A stretch of DNA of 64,000 bases from Cyclaneusma minus (GCA_037179335.1 JAKZHN010000065.1:17149-81148), one strand, 5' to 3'. Counted from the stretch's first letter, positions 52,053-63,628 are shown. A program made the numbers and translations. Notes: generated by a model not told the origin, from the sequence alone.

Positions 52053-53979
52053 CTACACGATTACCGCCCTGACTCCTTTGCTGTCAGATACTGGTTGCGG
52101 AGCAAAAAAGTCGTGGTCATATCTGACGTCTTTCTCCGAAGTGTCATGCAGCTGCATCCGAGGAAAGACGCGCACGACCAGTAACGCAAGTACCAAATAC
52201 AATTCGCAATAAGCAAGACTACACATCACTGTCAGTCAGACAAACCTATCAACAGAATGTTGAACCGCGTTTACTGAACTTACTTGATGCCAATACAACC
52301 ACGACTCCCTTTCGAAAAAGAGAGCAAAGCACGGTCTAGCTCCTTCCGATGCTGACCCTTCTCATCCAGCCAACGCTCCGGAACAAAAGAATGCGAATCC
52401 GGAAAGACGCTTTCATCATGATGCATGATGGCCGCCGACGTTCCCACAGCATAACCCCTCGGTATCACATACTGCACCTCTCTCTCCTGCCCCCCATCCC
52501 CCGCCCTCCAACTCCCTCGATAAACCAAGTCCTCCTCCGTCGGAATCCTCGACGTCCTCCCCGCAGCCCCATAAGACAATCTCAACCCCTCCGAAATCAC
52601 AGCTTCCAGAAACGGCAATTTCTCAAGCGTGCTCCAAGCCGGCAATTCCTCGGAATCCCCAAAAACGGGTGTAAGTTCGGCAGTGAGTTTTGCAAGAAGG
52701 GCGGGGCGGCTGAGCAGGTGGTAGGTTATGACTGTGAGTGTCCAGCTGATTGTTTCAGTCCCGGCTATGAAGAGTTGGATGGCTTCGGACAACATGCGCT
52801 GGACTGATTTTTCGGAGGGGGGAAGGTCGGATTCGAAGAGTGAGGTGAAGATGGTTGGCTCTACGTCTCTTCCGGCGTCCATGTCGAGTTTTGTCTTCTT
52901 GACTAGGTTGGCGATGTCGACCTAGTGAGTAGTACAAGAACTTAGAGTTTGTGGAAAACGGTTTGCGTCATGGAAAGTACTCACAGTGAAAGTCCTAATC
53001 AGCAATGCCATATCCTCGCCCAAGCGCCCACCCAGCCTTATTTCAAGTCAGACACGAATTCCCACACTCTCAACACGTGGGTAAGTTAAGGAAGAAGTAC
53101 TCACTTCGCCACAATATCACCAGCATATTTCAGCGATGGAAAAAAGCGAAAAAAATACATCAGCTTCAACTGTGCGCTCATCGGTTCTCTAAAATTCGGC
53201 CTCCACCCCTTCTGTGCCGTAAGACCTAGAGTCTGGTCGAAACAATACTCAGAGATAACATCAGTAGTGCAACAACTATACGCAACAGTCACATCGAATG
53301 GCCTTTCCTTGCCAATGGTTAGGATTTTGTCGCAGAGACGCTGAGCGAAGTTACTGATTGCTGGTTCGAGGCGGGAAATTTGGGGGCGGGTGAAAAGTTT
53401 TGCGAGGGCGGCGCGGCGCATGCGGTGGGTGTTGTGGGAGGCGGTTGAGAAGATTGAGTTGTCGAGCCTGGAGAGGGTGCAAAGGGTTAGTTGATTTGGG
53501 CATTGGGGGAACTGGTGGATAAGGGTGTGTCTGATGCTTGGTAGAGATACGCACATTGTTATGCTTCTGAGCTGGTGGAGAGGCTTGTCTCTTTTCCTGC
53601 CTCCTGCAGCGTAGATTTCGTCAAGGAAGTGGCTGTCATTGCAGTGAACTTCATCGGGACTGATGCGGACAAGAGGTCCTGGATATAAAAGTCAACATCT
53701 CGGTGAAACTTGTCGTCGATGAGGATTTCAGGTACCGTATTTCTTGTGCATCTGCTCAATACGTCTAGTGTACCGGCCGAACCTGACAAGATCGTAGTAA
53801 AATTCTGGAAGATAGGTCGCAGCCGCCAGCTTTGGGCCAGGAATGTGACGCAAAGGATGGAGAAAGACATTATAGGCCGTTTTGGCAAGCTGGTAAAGGA
53901 TCCAGGTGCCGGCGAAAATACAGATGAATGATTTCCATGTGTTGTGAGACTCGTCTGAGTCGAACATGGGGAGTCCCAT
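52053..53979 (-). CDS. Cytochrome P450 monooxygenase, intact
   Basis: Heme-thiolate monooxygenase of the fungal microsomal type. Six minus-strand exons: 53979-53736, 53678-53555, 53467-53105, 53036-52985, 52921-52284 and 52218-52053. All junctions are GT..AG, phases agree, and the sum is 1587 nt, giving 528 residues, the normal family length. An N-terminal membrane helix at about residues 15-31 is followed by the hinge HIPGPK (45-50). AGTET (314-318) is the I-helix oxygen-activation motif, E372-x-x-R375 the K-helix pair, and PERW lies at 442-445. FSKGSRGCIG (463-472) is the heme loop, with Cys470 as ligand. The upper gene part resembles P450s of terpenoid and other secondary pathways (loosely, trichodiene-oxygenase-like), but the substrate cannot be read. 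It is the only fully intact enzyme among the oxidoreductases apart from the SDR, and ends 141 bp from the broken FAD oxidase. Confidence 0.9.
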
Positions 53980-56524
53980 GCTGGTGAATGTTTTCGGTGC
54001 TATGTGTCTGGGGATTCAAGAAGCGGACTAGGTAATTTTTTCGCTGGATTTGGTGTCTCGGTACGTTGGAGGTCTGTCGTGCGAATATAAGTCCACGGAG
54101 GGGACTCTTGTCCTACCTTCCTCCTCAGCCTCAATCTAACACGGTGATTTCGATTTTGTGGCATCACCCGAGTGCCCCGTTGTGACAGAAAAAGATCCGT
54201 GGATCTGCCCCTGTTTGCGTGTAACTCATCACCCCCACGATTATCGTGTGGGGCTGTCACCTGTCGGGCATCGAGCAGCTTTGACATGGCAGCCTAGAGT
54301 TGCTGCATTTGTCACATGTGACGTGCCAAACATGATAAGACGTACTATTGAGAGAGATAAATTTGGAGCTGTTGGCGGAATAATTGATTCCGCCAAAAGC
54401 TGAACCGTAGGTACACTTCAGCCGCCTTCTTTCAATGATGGGTGGTGAGCGTGGGGGTTCATATAAGATGCTGCTATACCTTGGTCTTTACGACCAATGA
54501 GACCATGCTTTACGGTACGAGCGTCTCATTTGTCATCCAGCCAGTAACTCGACAGCATCTTTGGCCCTCAACTGTTAGCCGCCGACACGAGGACGTCACC
54601 GGCCGTTCACTAGTCTGCCTCACAAACGCAGCGCGCTTTCTAAAACCAACCAGCACATTGCGAGCCTCCAGAGCCTCAACCTCCCGAGCCAGAAAATGGT
54701 CTACCCCCAAGTTGACGCAAAGATCACCCACATGACTGCAGAACCTCCTCAACTCCGCTCACCGGAATTTTGAAACATTCGCTGGCTCGTGTGGTGCATT
54801 CTTGTTCCACTGGAAACAGAAAGTGGAGATAGAAACTTCTTTTGCTGGGATTTGAGACAATCGAGAGAAAGAAAAGATGGAAAATCTACGATACCGCCGA
54901 CTGTCAGAGTTTCGAGAGCTGAGCAATGATGAATCACGACTGGATCCAGACCTGAACCTATGCGACTACGAGACCGCGGAGGAGGCCGTACTTGGAAACT
55001 GATCAAAGGCTTGCCACTGACTGTATGAGATGATGAGATCAAAGTGAGGTCTGCGAAGCTACCTCTCTCGATGGAAGCGACCCACATACGTAGGTAGATA
55101 CATAAGTGCGGAACAAATGCGGAAGAGTTTCGCTGCGCAAACTTCGAGAGTTGAAAAGAGCTTCATATGTGGTGGATTTGAAGTGTGACATGGTGTCAGG
55201 CGTGGTTGATTTACTCGCAAACGATACAGCATCAGCCATTAGACCCAAGCCTCCGAGAATTTAGAAATGGACAAATAAGCAAACCTTGCGGAAGTAATTA
55301 AGTTACGGACTTTGCGACATAATTTCAAGGTCACTCGACACTTATGGGTGAATTACTTCAGAGGAAAACGACGAGACTCCTACCATGACACTACTCCACG
55401 GCTTGCTCCCATTAGAGCAGTGGATGACCGCCAAGATAGGGGCAAGACTGAGAGGGAGAGAGCCGAAGAGGAAGCACGTCAGGCTAAAGAGACTGCTTGT
55501 TGGTATGCTTAATATGTGGCTCGGAGCTATGAGGCGGATACATGAGGCAATTACGGAAGACTCGAGACACTTCCAGGAACGGATTGTCGTTCCTACCAAC
55601 CTTCCGGGGACAAGAATTCCGAGTACGTTGCGGGAAACAACGACTGCATCAACACTGTTGCTGATATCGAAGATCAGTAGCAGCTCAAACCCTGATGCCT
55701 GAAACAACGGCTCACAACTTCAACGCTACGAGTCACCGCTAGCATCATGAGTTCCCGACTCTAGATGATCATTCCCTCCCGCGCCCGGCCCCTTTGCGCA
55801 TACCAGCCCGCTCCTTGCAAAGCGGACTCGCGATATGGACGACGTTGCAGACCGAGGCCGTGGCTCGAAGAATGTGTATTGATCCGGACTCGGTGCTGCC
55901 TTGGGTGGGTAACAGTTACGGAAATTGTAGAAATCCGCTTTTCAGTCACCTTTGGGTTCTTCTCAGCGTGATATACAAACGGGATGTAGTCCTGTGATTG
56001 AGTAAGGTACCTCGATTGTATATCGTCTTCCCGGCCGTCTCGACTTTCGGAGTTCCTCATCAACAGGACGCGGCTTTGTAAATATATTGAAGTGACGATG
56101 TATTCCGGCCTGGGTCAGTCAATCTCATGTGCAAGTAGAGATATATATCATGCTTCATGTAACCCACAGTTGTTCGTTTCTTATTCGCAAAGTTTAGCGC
56201 ATGAAACCAGTTTTGCAATCGCGCTCGCGGAGGCTTCTCTAAACAGAGCCATCAACATTTGACAGCCGGATATTTTTGGCTCCATACTCCCGACTATTCA
56301 GCACCGCTAGCGCGTCACCGGTGCGAGTGCGGTCCTGCGAACCCCTGTTTGACTTTTGTTGCGCGCTCGACGAAATCTTTCCATCCTCCCGCCAGAACGA
56401 CAACGCGACAGCGTCCAAACCCCAACGCCACCATCATACTGTTCAACACATAGCCCATTCGAACTTGTCACGATACGTTACTGCAATTACTCTTCCATCA
56501 ATTGGAATCATATCGCGCGTCCTT
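53980..56524. other. Intergenic region, no supported gene
   Basis: About 2.5 kb upstream of both the P450 (minus) and the kinase-dsRBD gene (plus). A small inverted repeat ccccacg/cgtgtgggg lies at 54234-54253, and gataag, a GATA-factor-type site, at about 54332. Open frames on either strand (for example 54510-54752 minus and 55342-55707 minus) show no family motif and no consistent splicing. The plus-strand segment 55420-55530 reads as an Arg/Glu-rich charged stretch, but stops follow. Confidence 0.45.
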
Positions 56525-57987
56525 ATGCGACTTCTCGACGACAGCATGTCAAACCTCTCTCTTGGTCAGCTCCATGAGGCTGTGGCTGCACTCTCTGACC
56601 ATGTCGTCGCATGCCAAGTGGGGGATTGGATGCCAGGGTACTACGTGGGCAAAGGCTTCAAAGCCCAGGTGTATTCAGCAAGGAACGTGATCACTGGTAA
56701 AGAGGGGATTGTCAAGATCGGCACCACTGAGGCAGTGAGCGAGAGAGAAGTCTCGGTGATGAACGCGCTCCCAATTCATGTAAGCCTGATGACATTGACT
56801 TCTACGAGACGTATTACTGACCAACATCTCACAGCCAAGTTTGCCCCAACTCAGGTACTATGAGGCTCGCGACAACGAAAGAAAGCTCGTCATTACTTTT
56901 TTCGCACCTAGCACCATCGGACAGATCGTTGAGAAGGACTCGACGCTCGCTATGTTGTCCGATACTCCAACATTCTCGGGTAAAACAGCGCAGAAAAAGC
57001 TCGGAGTCCTCTTCCAACTACTGGAGGGTATTGACGTTCTTCACCGAAGTGGTATAACCCACGGAGATATACACGAAGGCAATATCGCTTTTGTAGGAGC
57101 GTCGAGCCAGCAGCTTGTGATTTTGGATTATGGGGAGGCGCAAGAAAGACAAATTGCGTTATGGGATGACGAGACTGGCAGTCGACTGGAAAAGCTCGGC
57201 GACTGGAAGCTGGCCGCGAAGGACGTCAGAAGGTGCGGTTGGCTGGCGCTTTGGCTCTGGGGGTACTCCACGGTAAGAATATCTGCATGTCGTACTGGCA
57301 TCCGTTCAGATTTGCTGACTTTGGGCATAGCAATGCTACAACCCAACGTTGAACCCGGAAGCCATTCGAGTCGACGGTAAACTATTACGAGAATTCGAGA
57401 AGAGCAGCGCGGAAAACCTCATCTACAACCTTGCGAGAAAGAACCCGAACGACCAGCCTACCGCCGGAGAGGCCTTGCGCCATCCCTGCTTCAAGGGAAT
57501 TGCATCATTGTCGTCTCAGGCCGCTGAACAAAGCGTGCCGAAGTCCCATCGCCGCTTGAATCTCCCCTTCCGACTGAGAAGTCAACAGTGCCATAAGTGG
57601 ACCACCCGCTCTACCGGCTTCGAAGGCGACACCACTAACTGGGTTGGTCTGTTAGCCGGTACGCCTCCTCTCGGCTCCTTATTCCCGCCCCCTATCCTTA
57701 TACCTTGACATAGACTAACTCCTTGACCATCAGAGTATCGCGCCGCCAATCCGAATCGCGAAGGAGTCATGTATCAAGAACGCTCCTTAAGCGGCGGTTT
57801 CACTTGTACCGTATCTATCGCCGAATCTCCTACTGCGCTTGGTGACCCAGTTCTCACATTCCCCCGCAAGAAAGAGGCGAAGAAGGCTGCCGCGCGTGTG
57901 GCGATTGCGTTCTTGCGGTCCAATAATTTCATGTCGCTCGATTGCGTCTCAGTTCGGAAGCCGGAGCGCGCATCGCCTGCTTCTTGA
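56525..57987 (+). CDS. Kinase-like protein fused to a C-terminal dsRNA-binding domain
   Basis: Four exons, 56525-56779, 56835-57272, 57331-57658 and 57734-57987, all GT..AG with matching phases, sum to 1275 nt, or 424 residues. The ATG at 56525 is the first in frame; 56546 has a better context and is seven codons later. The kinase-like domain spans about residues 38-285: Gly loop VGKGFKAQVY (41-50), Lys64 in IVKIG, a helix-C Glu at 73 or 75, catalytic loop HGDIHEGN (161-168, Asp163, Asn168), DYG (183-185) in place of DFG, and a subdomain-XI-like NPNDQPTAGEALRHP. Residues 334-401 look like a dsRNA-binding domain: NWVGLL in helix 1, GGFTCTVSI in the beta sheet, and KKEAKKAAARVAIAFL at helix 2. 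The last intron cuts helix 1. The residues needed for phosphotransfer are present. The role is unknown; the layout suggests an RNA-responsive kinase. Confidence 0.8.
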
Positions 57988-58565
57988 TCCAAACTGCGTT
58001 TCTGCGTCATCCCACCCAAGATGAGGAAACGGATCGAGTCTTGGGGAGAGAGAACTGGGCTCTGATATACTAATGTGATTCTAGCTGTGAAGTTTTGATG
58101 GATAGTCGAGCTGTAGGAAACTTCGGGGGTTTAGGTTGTTGTGTACCAGGTGTCATGTTTCTCTTTTGGGGTGGTTAGGGGAGTTTGCTAGCTCGGTATT
58201 CGGAGTTTCCTCGGAACTGTCATTTGGTATTGTTGGCATGGTTGATGAGATGGTATGGAGGAATGGTTGTGTATGAGATAGAGTGTTTACTGAAAGAGTT
58301 ATTGTCCCCTTCCGAGAACCTGGCCGGAGAAATCTAGAGCTTCATTTTCAGTGCCTTAGATGTCTCCTAACTATCATTAGCAAATCGCAATGTTATTCTC
58401 GACGCTTGTATGTCCGCAGGTAGGCAGCAGCCCTAACTATCGACAACATCCCCTGCTCCAATAGTAAAGTCGCCCACCAGGTTTACCATGGATCATAGGT
58501 AGGATCCCATCGCATCCATACAGCACGCTGCACGCCTGCAGACTGCAGTCTTGGCAACTTCAAAC
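57988..58565. other. Intergenic region, 3' of the kinase gene
   Basis: No gene seen. The first part presumably holds the 3' untranslated region of the kinase-dsRBD gene. Confidence 0.45.
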
Positions 58566-58887
58566 ATGCAGTCTATCCAGGGATATTCGAGCATACGACT
58601 TGACAAGATCTATGCAGAGGTAATCCCCACTTGGTTGAAGAGTGAAGTGCCCAAGTTTGATCCGCTTTGCTGGGAAGAAGAAAATAAAGTATCGCAGTTC
58701 CTAAGACGGGGCAATAAGGTGTCTATTACCCGTACCAAACATTTTTGCTATTGTTCTTTCTTTTTTTCATGGCTTTTCGCAGATTATCCATCGTGGAAAG
58801 GACCTTGACCCTCCAAGTTTACGGTCCGCAGATACAACATCTTATGCTCCTGGGCCTCAGCATTCGATCAGGTCGACTCTAGGCTAG
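58566..58887 (+). CDS. Small two-exon hypothetical protein
   Basis: Proposed exons 58566-58718 and 58783-58887 give 85 residues ending at TAG 58885-58887. The 64-nt intron has a weak donor (GTGTCT) but a long pyrimidine tract before its TTTTCGCAG acceptor. The predicted product (MQSIQGYSSIRLDKIYAEV at the start, FLRRGNK at the junction, IIHRGKDLDPPSL after it) has balanced composition. I recognise no family, signal peptide or membrane segment. A perfect palindrome begins two bases after the stop. It may be a fragment of a larger gene or not a gene at all. Confidence 0.35.
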
Positions 58888-58888
58888 T

Positions 58889-58921
58889 TAGCATGTATCT
58901 AGCCCGGCTAGATACATGCTA
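58889..58921. repeat. Perfect 33-nt palindrome
   Basis: Two 16-base arms (tagcatgtatctagcc and its exact reverse complement) flank a single central C. It follows the stop of the small hypothetical gene directly. As RNA it would form a stable hairpin with almost no loop; as DNA it could extrude a cruciform or be a mobile-element footprint. Confidence 0.8.
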
Positions 58922-61644
58922 CTGAGTCGCAAGACCATATCCTCGAATTGCCGTCTTTCGCATGATGGAGAAAGAAGATAGTAAGCCCGAGGCATGTACT
59001 TGCATTTCTGACAGCCCAGAGCCTGCCCAACGGCAAGAGATAATTAGCGACGAAGATCTGAGCATATCGCAACCAATCCCAAGACCGATCTTGGAACATC
59101 GCCACTCAAGTTGGAAAATTCAGGCTTGGGATTTGGCCATATGATCACTGCTGTCAGATTACTTCCTTATTTTCTGGGAGGGAAAAGTACAGCGGGGGGT
59201 CCGGACCCCTTTATACTTGGGCTATTCAATCTTGACGCCCGTCGGAGCTTCCATACTCGGCTGTGAAGTTCGAGCCCGAGAACTGAGAAGCACGACAAGT
59301 TGGAACTTCGATAGCAGCGCACTCGTCCGGCAGCAAAAACCCATAATTACCAGTACCTACCATCATCATTCCCCAAGCATTTGGACTCTTTGTGCGCCAC
59401 CGCAAAGCAGCAAGGTTTGAGACATCGTGACGCCGGCATTAAAGTCGGAAAATCCACGCGTCGGACTTGGCAAGATCCCCAAGTGGCAAAATGCAAAATC
59501 CAGGTGTCCTTCGAGGGTTTAAAGAAAAGTCAGTGGTGGAGGTCTTCGGACCCTTTTATAGCTCGAGTCTTCAATCTTAACCCTCCGAAGACTGCCTTCG
59601 TCATCCGTGGCTGTGGGGTCGATTCGGAGTGGCACATGTGATGTTGAGGGTCAGGCCGTGTTCTGTGGGTTGTTCCCTTCAAAAAGAAAGTGTCGGTTAC
59701 AGGTATTCGAAGCCTCAGCACTAATCGGCACCGTCAACAGTGCAGCTGCTACCCGACAGCAAGAAGCAGCAAGGGACACTGCTCACCGCCAATCCGACTC
59801 TTCAACCCAAAAGACAGCCTGAGAACCTCCACAGAATAATAAACTTAGATACCAGTCCGCCTATCTCTTGAAAAGCTAAAGCTGAGATACCTAAGTCGGG
59901 GACTTGGAAGGATTTCGCCGTCCATCTGCTTCTTGCGTGTTGTGGTCTGAAATGAGAAAGTCAAAAGGGTCGCTGCGACCATTTATAGCTCGAGTCTTCA
60001 ATGTCAACCTTCTGGGAATCCAGTAGTTGGCCGTAGCACTAGTGACAAATTTGGAATCTAAGCAGGACATGTGGCATTGAGCCTTTGAATCACACTTTGG
60101 ATCTTGAAATCGTGTGCTGTCTCGCAAATGAAAGGGGATTAAGCAAGGGAGACAGCAACAGATAGTTCCAACTCTCCGTAGGCAGCAATTTGGACGTTCG
60201 ACGGCACGGCACCTGTCCGACAGTGGAGTTCACAAGTAACACTCGTCACTATCATGTCAATTCGTCATTTGTGAAAATGACGTGAGCACAAGAATGCAAT
60301 AGCAAACTTCGATATCAGAGCTCTACAAATCCAATCTGAGGAAGCCCAGGCTCGGACCTGGCAAGGACTGAACATGGTAGTGATGGCTTGCCCTGGTTGA
60401 GGGAGTAAGTCAAAGGGGATCTTCTGGCCCTCTTATACCCCGGGGCTTCAAATCTGGCTCTCCTTGTGGCTCACGTGATCGCCCCCCGCGCTTAGTGCTG
60501 GGCTTAACTCTGGGCAGCAACTTCTCTCTCGACCTATAGGACCATATCATGGACTTAGTGCCTATCGAGTAAAGGTAAAAGGAAGACAGTGTCTGTGAGG
60601 AGCGTTTCAATTTTGAAACCCAAGCAGCAATCTCAACATTCGACAGCAGACATATCGCGCGACGGTGAAACAACATCTCAGCACTGGCACTTCTATCCCA
60701 GTCGTCGATGCGTAGAATCGACGTGTGAATGTCCGCAACACAAATCTTGACATCTGGCGACCCAGGAACTGGAGATCCAAACTCGGATATCTCAGGCTGT
60801 GGCTGGCAAGAGGAGGTCAGCGTACATATATGGTCTAGTCCGTCACATGCAGGAAAGAGAAGATGATCAAAGATCAGTGTATTGCGGGGCACAGCCAGCG
60901 GTCCACACGGTCCTGGCCTACTGAGTGATCAGTCATGCGTCGCTATCAGTGAAATTTCGGGCGAGGTTGAAAGACAGCGAGCAGAACACCTCGTGGACCA
61001 GCAAGAGCTTACCTCGACGACAGCAGCCCGGTTATCCGACAGCAAACCCACACCTTTGTTCAAAATCACCGCACACGCCAACACCGCACACGCCAAAACC
61101 GCAAAATGAAACAAGCCATCTTGTTCGATGTGCTTGAGAACCAGCTGTGAGGGAAAAAAAATACTAGTAGTTCAGAGAGCGAAGTATAGGTAGGCTAGAC
61201 GGACAGCAAGACTCTCCACACCACCATACCACTCCAGCTTGAACTTGGTAGTGTCTGTAGACTCTTCTGGGGCGATGCCGTCGCTCCTTTTATAGCCCTT
61301 ACAGGAGAGTGCTTAGTAAGAGCCAGTGAGTGAATGCTAGGTTTGGGACAGATGCACCGAGAAGCCTGCAATATCACCACTCATTTTTATCTCCAGCAGT
61401 AGCTTGTCCCAGCGACAGTAGCTTCCTCCTTCGACAATATGTACTGCCTCCGCACAGCAACGTCATGCAGAATAAAGGAGCGCAGTAAATTTGATCTACG
61501 CAATAAAATTGTGAAAAGATAGCGCACTGTAGAGGTCGTGTGTCAGGCGGGCTGCAGTCTCTTTTACACCACGATATTTGGTTAATTCATAATATTGTCG
61601 TTGTCTGAAGAAGAAGAGTCCTTGAACACGGGCATGGCCTTCTT

Positions 61645-61645
61645 T
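61645..61645 (-). promoter_or_regulatory. Representative TATA box of the array
   Basis: On the minus strand gggctataaaag centred here is a near-ideal TATA box. The same gggctataaaa core recurs at 61290 and 62372, with variants (tatataagg, atataaaagg, gtataaaag) at 62010, 62842 and 63228. Confidence 0.5.
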
Positions 61646-62430
61646 TATAGCCCTTTCCTGAGCCTACTTAGTAATAATATCTCAATTCCTAGACGACACA
61701 CAAACAATACGAAGAAGCCAGCAACCTCAGCACCCGTTGAGCTCAAGCAGCAACTTTCCTCGACGGCAGCAGCCCGATTATTCAACAGCACCACCTCGTT
61801 GCGAAAAACCGAAAAATCATCCACGCCAGAATCGCGCACCGAGGAAAAGCGGCGATTTCATCTGCGCAACAAAGTTGTGGAAAGAAATCGTACTTTCGAA
61901 AGGGTGGGTTAGATAGGCCGCAGCGTTCTCTACACCATGATTCTTGGTCCCTTTGATGTTTGTGTTGTAAGGAAAAGAGGAGTCCTCGAACGTGGGTTTT
62001 GGCTCCTTATATAGTTCTAGAAGGAACACAGCTTAGTAATACCCAGTTCGTGGATGTTAGAGCTAGAGCAGATGTACCTAAAATCCAACACCCATTTCGA
62101 GTTCAAGCGGCAACTTCCCCGTGCGACAGCAGCCCGATTATTCGAAAGCAGCACGTCATTTCGAAAGAATCAGCCACGCTAGAATGGCAGAACTAAGAAA
62201 TCCATCCCGTCCCAGAAGCTAGCAAAGTTGAGAGAAGAAAGCACGCAATACATTTCACAAAGCGTTGGCTACAGGTAGACGGGCTGCGGGGTTCTCAACA
62301 CCACCATGTTCGAAAATTCTCGTACCTCGGTTGTCTGAAGAAGAGTTTTTAAACGTGGGTATGGGCTCTTTTTATAGCCCTTTCATGAGACTGCTTGGTA
62401 ACTGTTGACTCCCAGGACATAACCCTAGCC

Positions 62431-62476
62431 TTGGCGCTAAGACTAGCGCCAAAGCTCCAGGACCCTTAAGGTCCTG
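62431..62476. repeat. Two adjacent short hairpins inside the array
   Basis: ttggcgcta (62431-62439) pairs perfectly with tagcgccaa (62444-62452) across four bases. caggacc (62458-62464) pairs with ggtcctg (62470-62476) across five. They lie in the longest array unit, about 60-100 bp upstream of the TATA box at 62372, and other units lack them. They could be an insertion footprint. Confidence 0.55.
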
Positions 62477-63628
62477 CAGCCACCCACGAATAAACACTAT
62501 CGCTCTCACTATGCGTGACCAGACCCCTGCCGTAGTGACTGACAGTAACAGCGCCTTGTGTTTAAAGCCCAGACTTCGCACAAGTATTACCCAGAAGCCC
62601 GCAACAGCAACAGCTCGCCACCACGACAGCAGCCCGATCACTCAATAGCACAACCCAAGCCAAAGCCCAAGTAGCAGCCAGTCAAATTTTGCGTACCAAC
62701 GAAGTAGCTATGACAAGAAATCCGCGACTCAAAGAGCGTAGGCTAGACGCCCTGCAAGGTTCTCCACACCACCATTGAAACACTCATCGGTTCCTGAGTT
62801 TCTGAAAAAGAAAAGTCCTTGAACGCAGGCTTGGGCTCCTTTTATATCTCTTGCACAAGTCTGCTTAGTACCTAAACAGCACTTCAAACCCCATAGTCGG
62901 CGGCGCAGCGCAGCCGTACCCAAAGACCAACAAGCAACATCCCACCCAGCCTCACCACCAATTTGCCTCCGCGTCAGCAGCACCATCATCCGCCAGCACC
63001 ACATCTGCTCCACAACCCCAGCAGCATCACCCAAATCACCATCTATCCCGCAAGCAGCAACCCTTCCAATCCCGCATCCCAATTCCCAAGCGCACAACTC
63101 CCCATTCGAGCCCACCCCAGCCCTCCAAGTCCCAACCCCATCTAGGTACGCACTCGATGCCGACTTCGGGTGTCCACAACCACACTTTGACTCTAAAAGA
63201 AAATTGTAAAGAAACTTGCGTGCTCTTTTATACCCCTCAGGCGCTCATGTTCGATCTTGACTTCCACACATCACGTGATACAGCGGGGAAGAAGAACGGT
63301 CCGCTCGACAGCAGCCCCGTCATCTAGCAGCAAGTCAGCAACACATACCAACACGTCAGTCCTGTAAATTCGAAAATTTCCCTTTCGAGCATCCAGCACA
63401 TGCACCGAGCAAACCTTCGACGTTCCCAGGCCCTAAGTCGCCGAAGAAGCGTAGTTGAGCCTGAAGGTGCGCAGAAGCGGGTGAAGGTGCAAGGCTTGGA
63501 AAAAGAAAGGTGAGAGGGGACTCGCAGGCCTTTCTATACCTCTCGGGCTCTCGCGATACATAGTTTCTGGCTTTCAACCCTAGAATCGTGGCGAGTTCAG
63601 AGCAGCAGCAAAGACGTCACATCAACAC

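Larger units (their letters stand above)
59200..63545 (-). repeat. Array of about eleven diverged TATA-box modules
   Basis: Minus-strand TATA boxes occur at about 59212, 59556, 59985, 60436, 61290, 61645, 62010, 62372, 62842, 63228 and 63535. Intervals are about 310-470 bp, except one of about 850, which is roughly two units. Most modules carry, about 80-200 bp upstream of the TATA on the minus strand, a block that reads cagcagcccg with cagcaa/caacagca beside it on the plus strand (clearest at 61030, 61762, 62124, 62624 and 63308). Modules 61290 to 62842 also share sequence after the TATA, including a ggtggtgtggagaac-like stretch. Frames there are short and not kept open between units. Modules near 59.2-60.4 kb form a second subfamily sharing tatagctcgagtcttcaat. 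I read it as tandem copies of a promoter-bearing unit, possibly noncoding. Confidence 0.6.

Noticed and set aside
54510..54752. Minus-strand 80-codon frame with Arg/Glu/Ala-rich stretches upstream of the P450
   Set aside because: No family motif, no supported splice partner, and the opposite strand is equally open. Treated as chance.
55312..55707. Overlapping frames on both strands, one with an Arg/Glu-rich charged stretch that looks helical
   Set aside because: Stops interrupt the charged frame soon after, and no intron joins it to another piece. At most a worn-out gene fragment.
56276..56524. Upstream extension of the kinase-dsRBD gene by 83 codons
   Set aside because: It begins at TTG, not ATG, has no in-frame ATG before 56525, and its residues do not belong to the kinase fold. 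Probably 5' untranslated sequence.
61195..63115. Minus-strand frames of the TATA array as a tandem protein family sharing a GGVEN-like stretch
   Set aside because: The shared residues come from nucleotide similarity over about 60 bases. Frames start at different places, some units have stops inside, and no ATG is kept in the same position.
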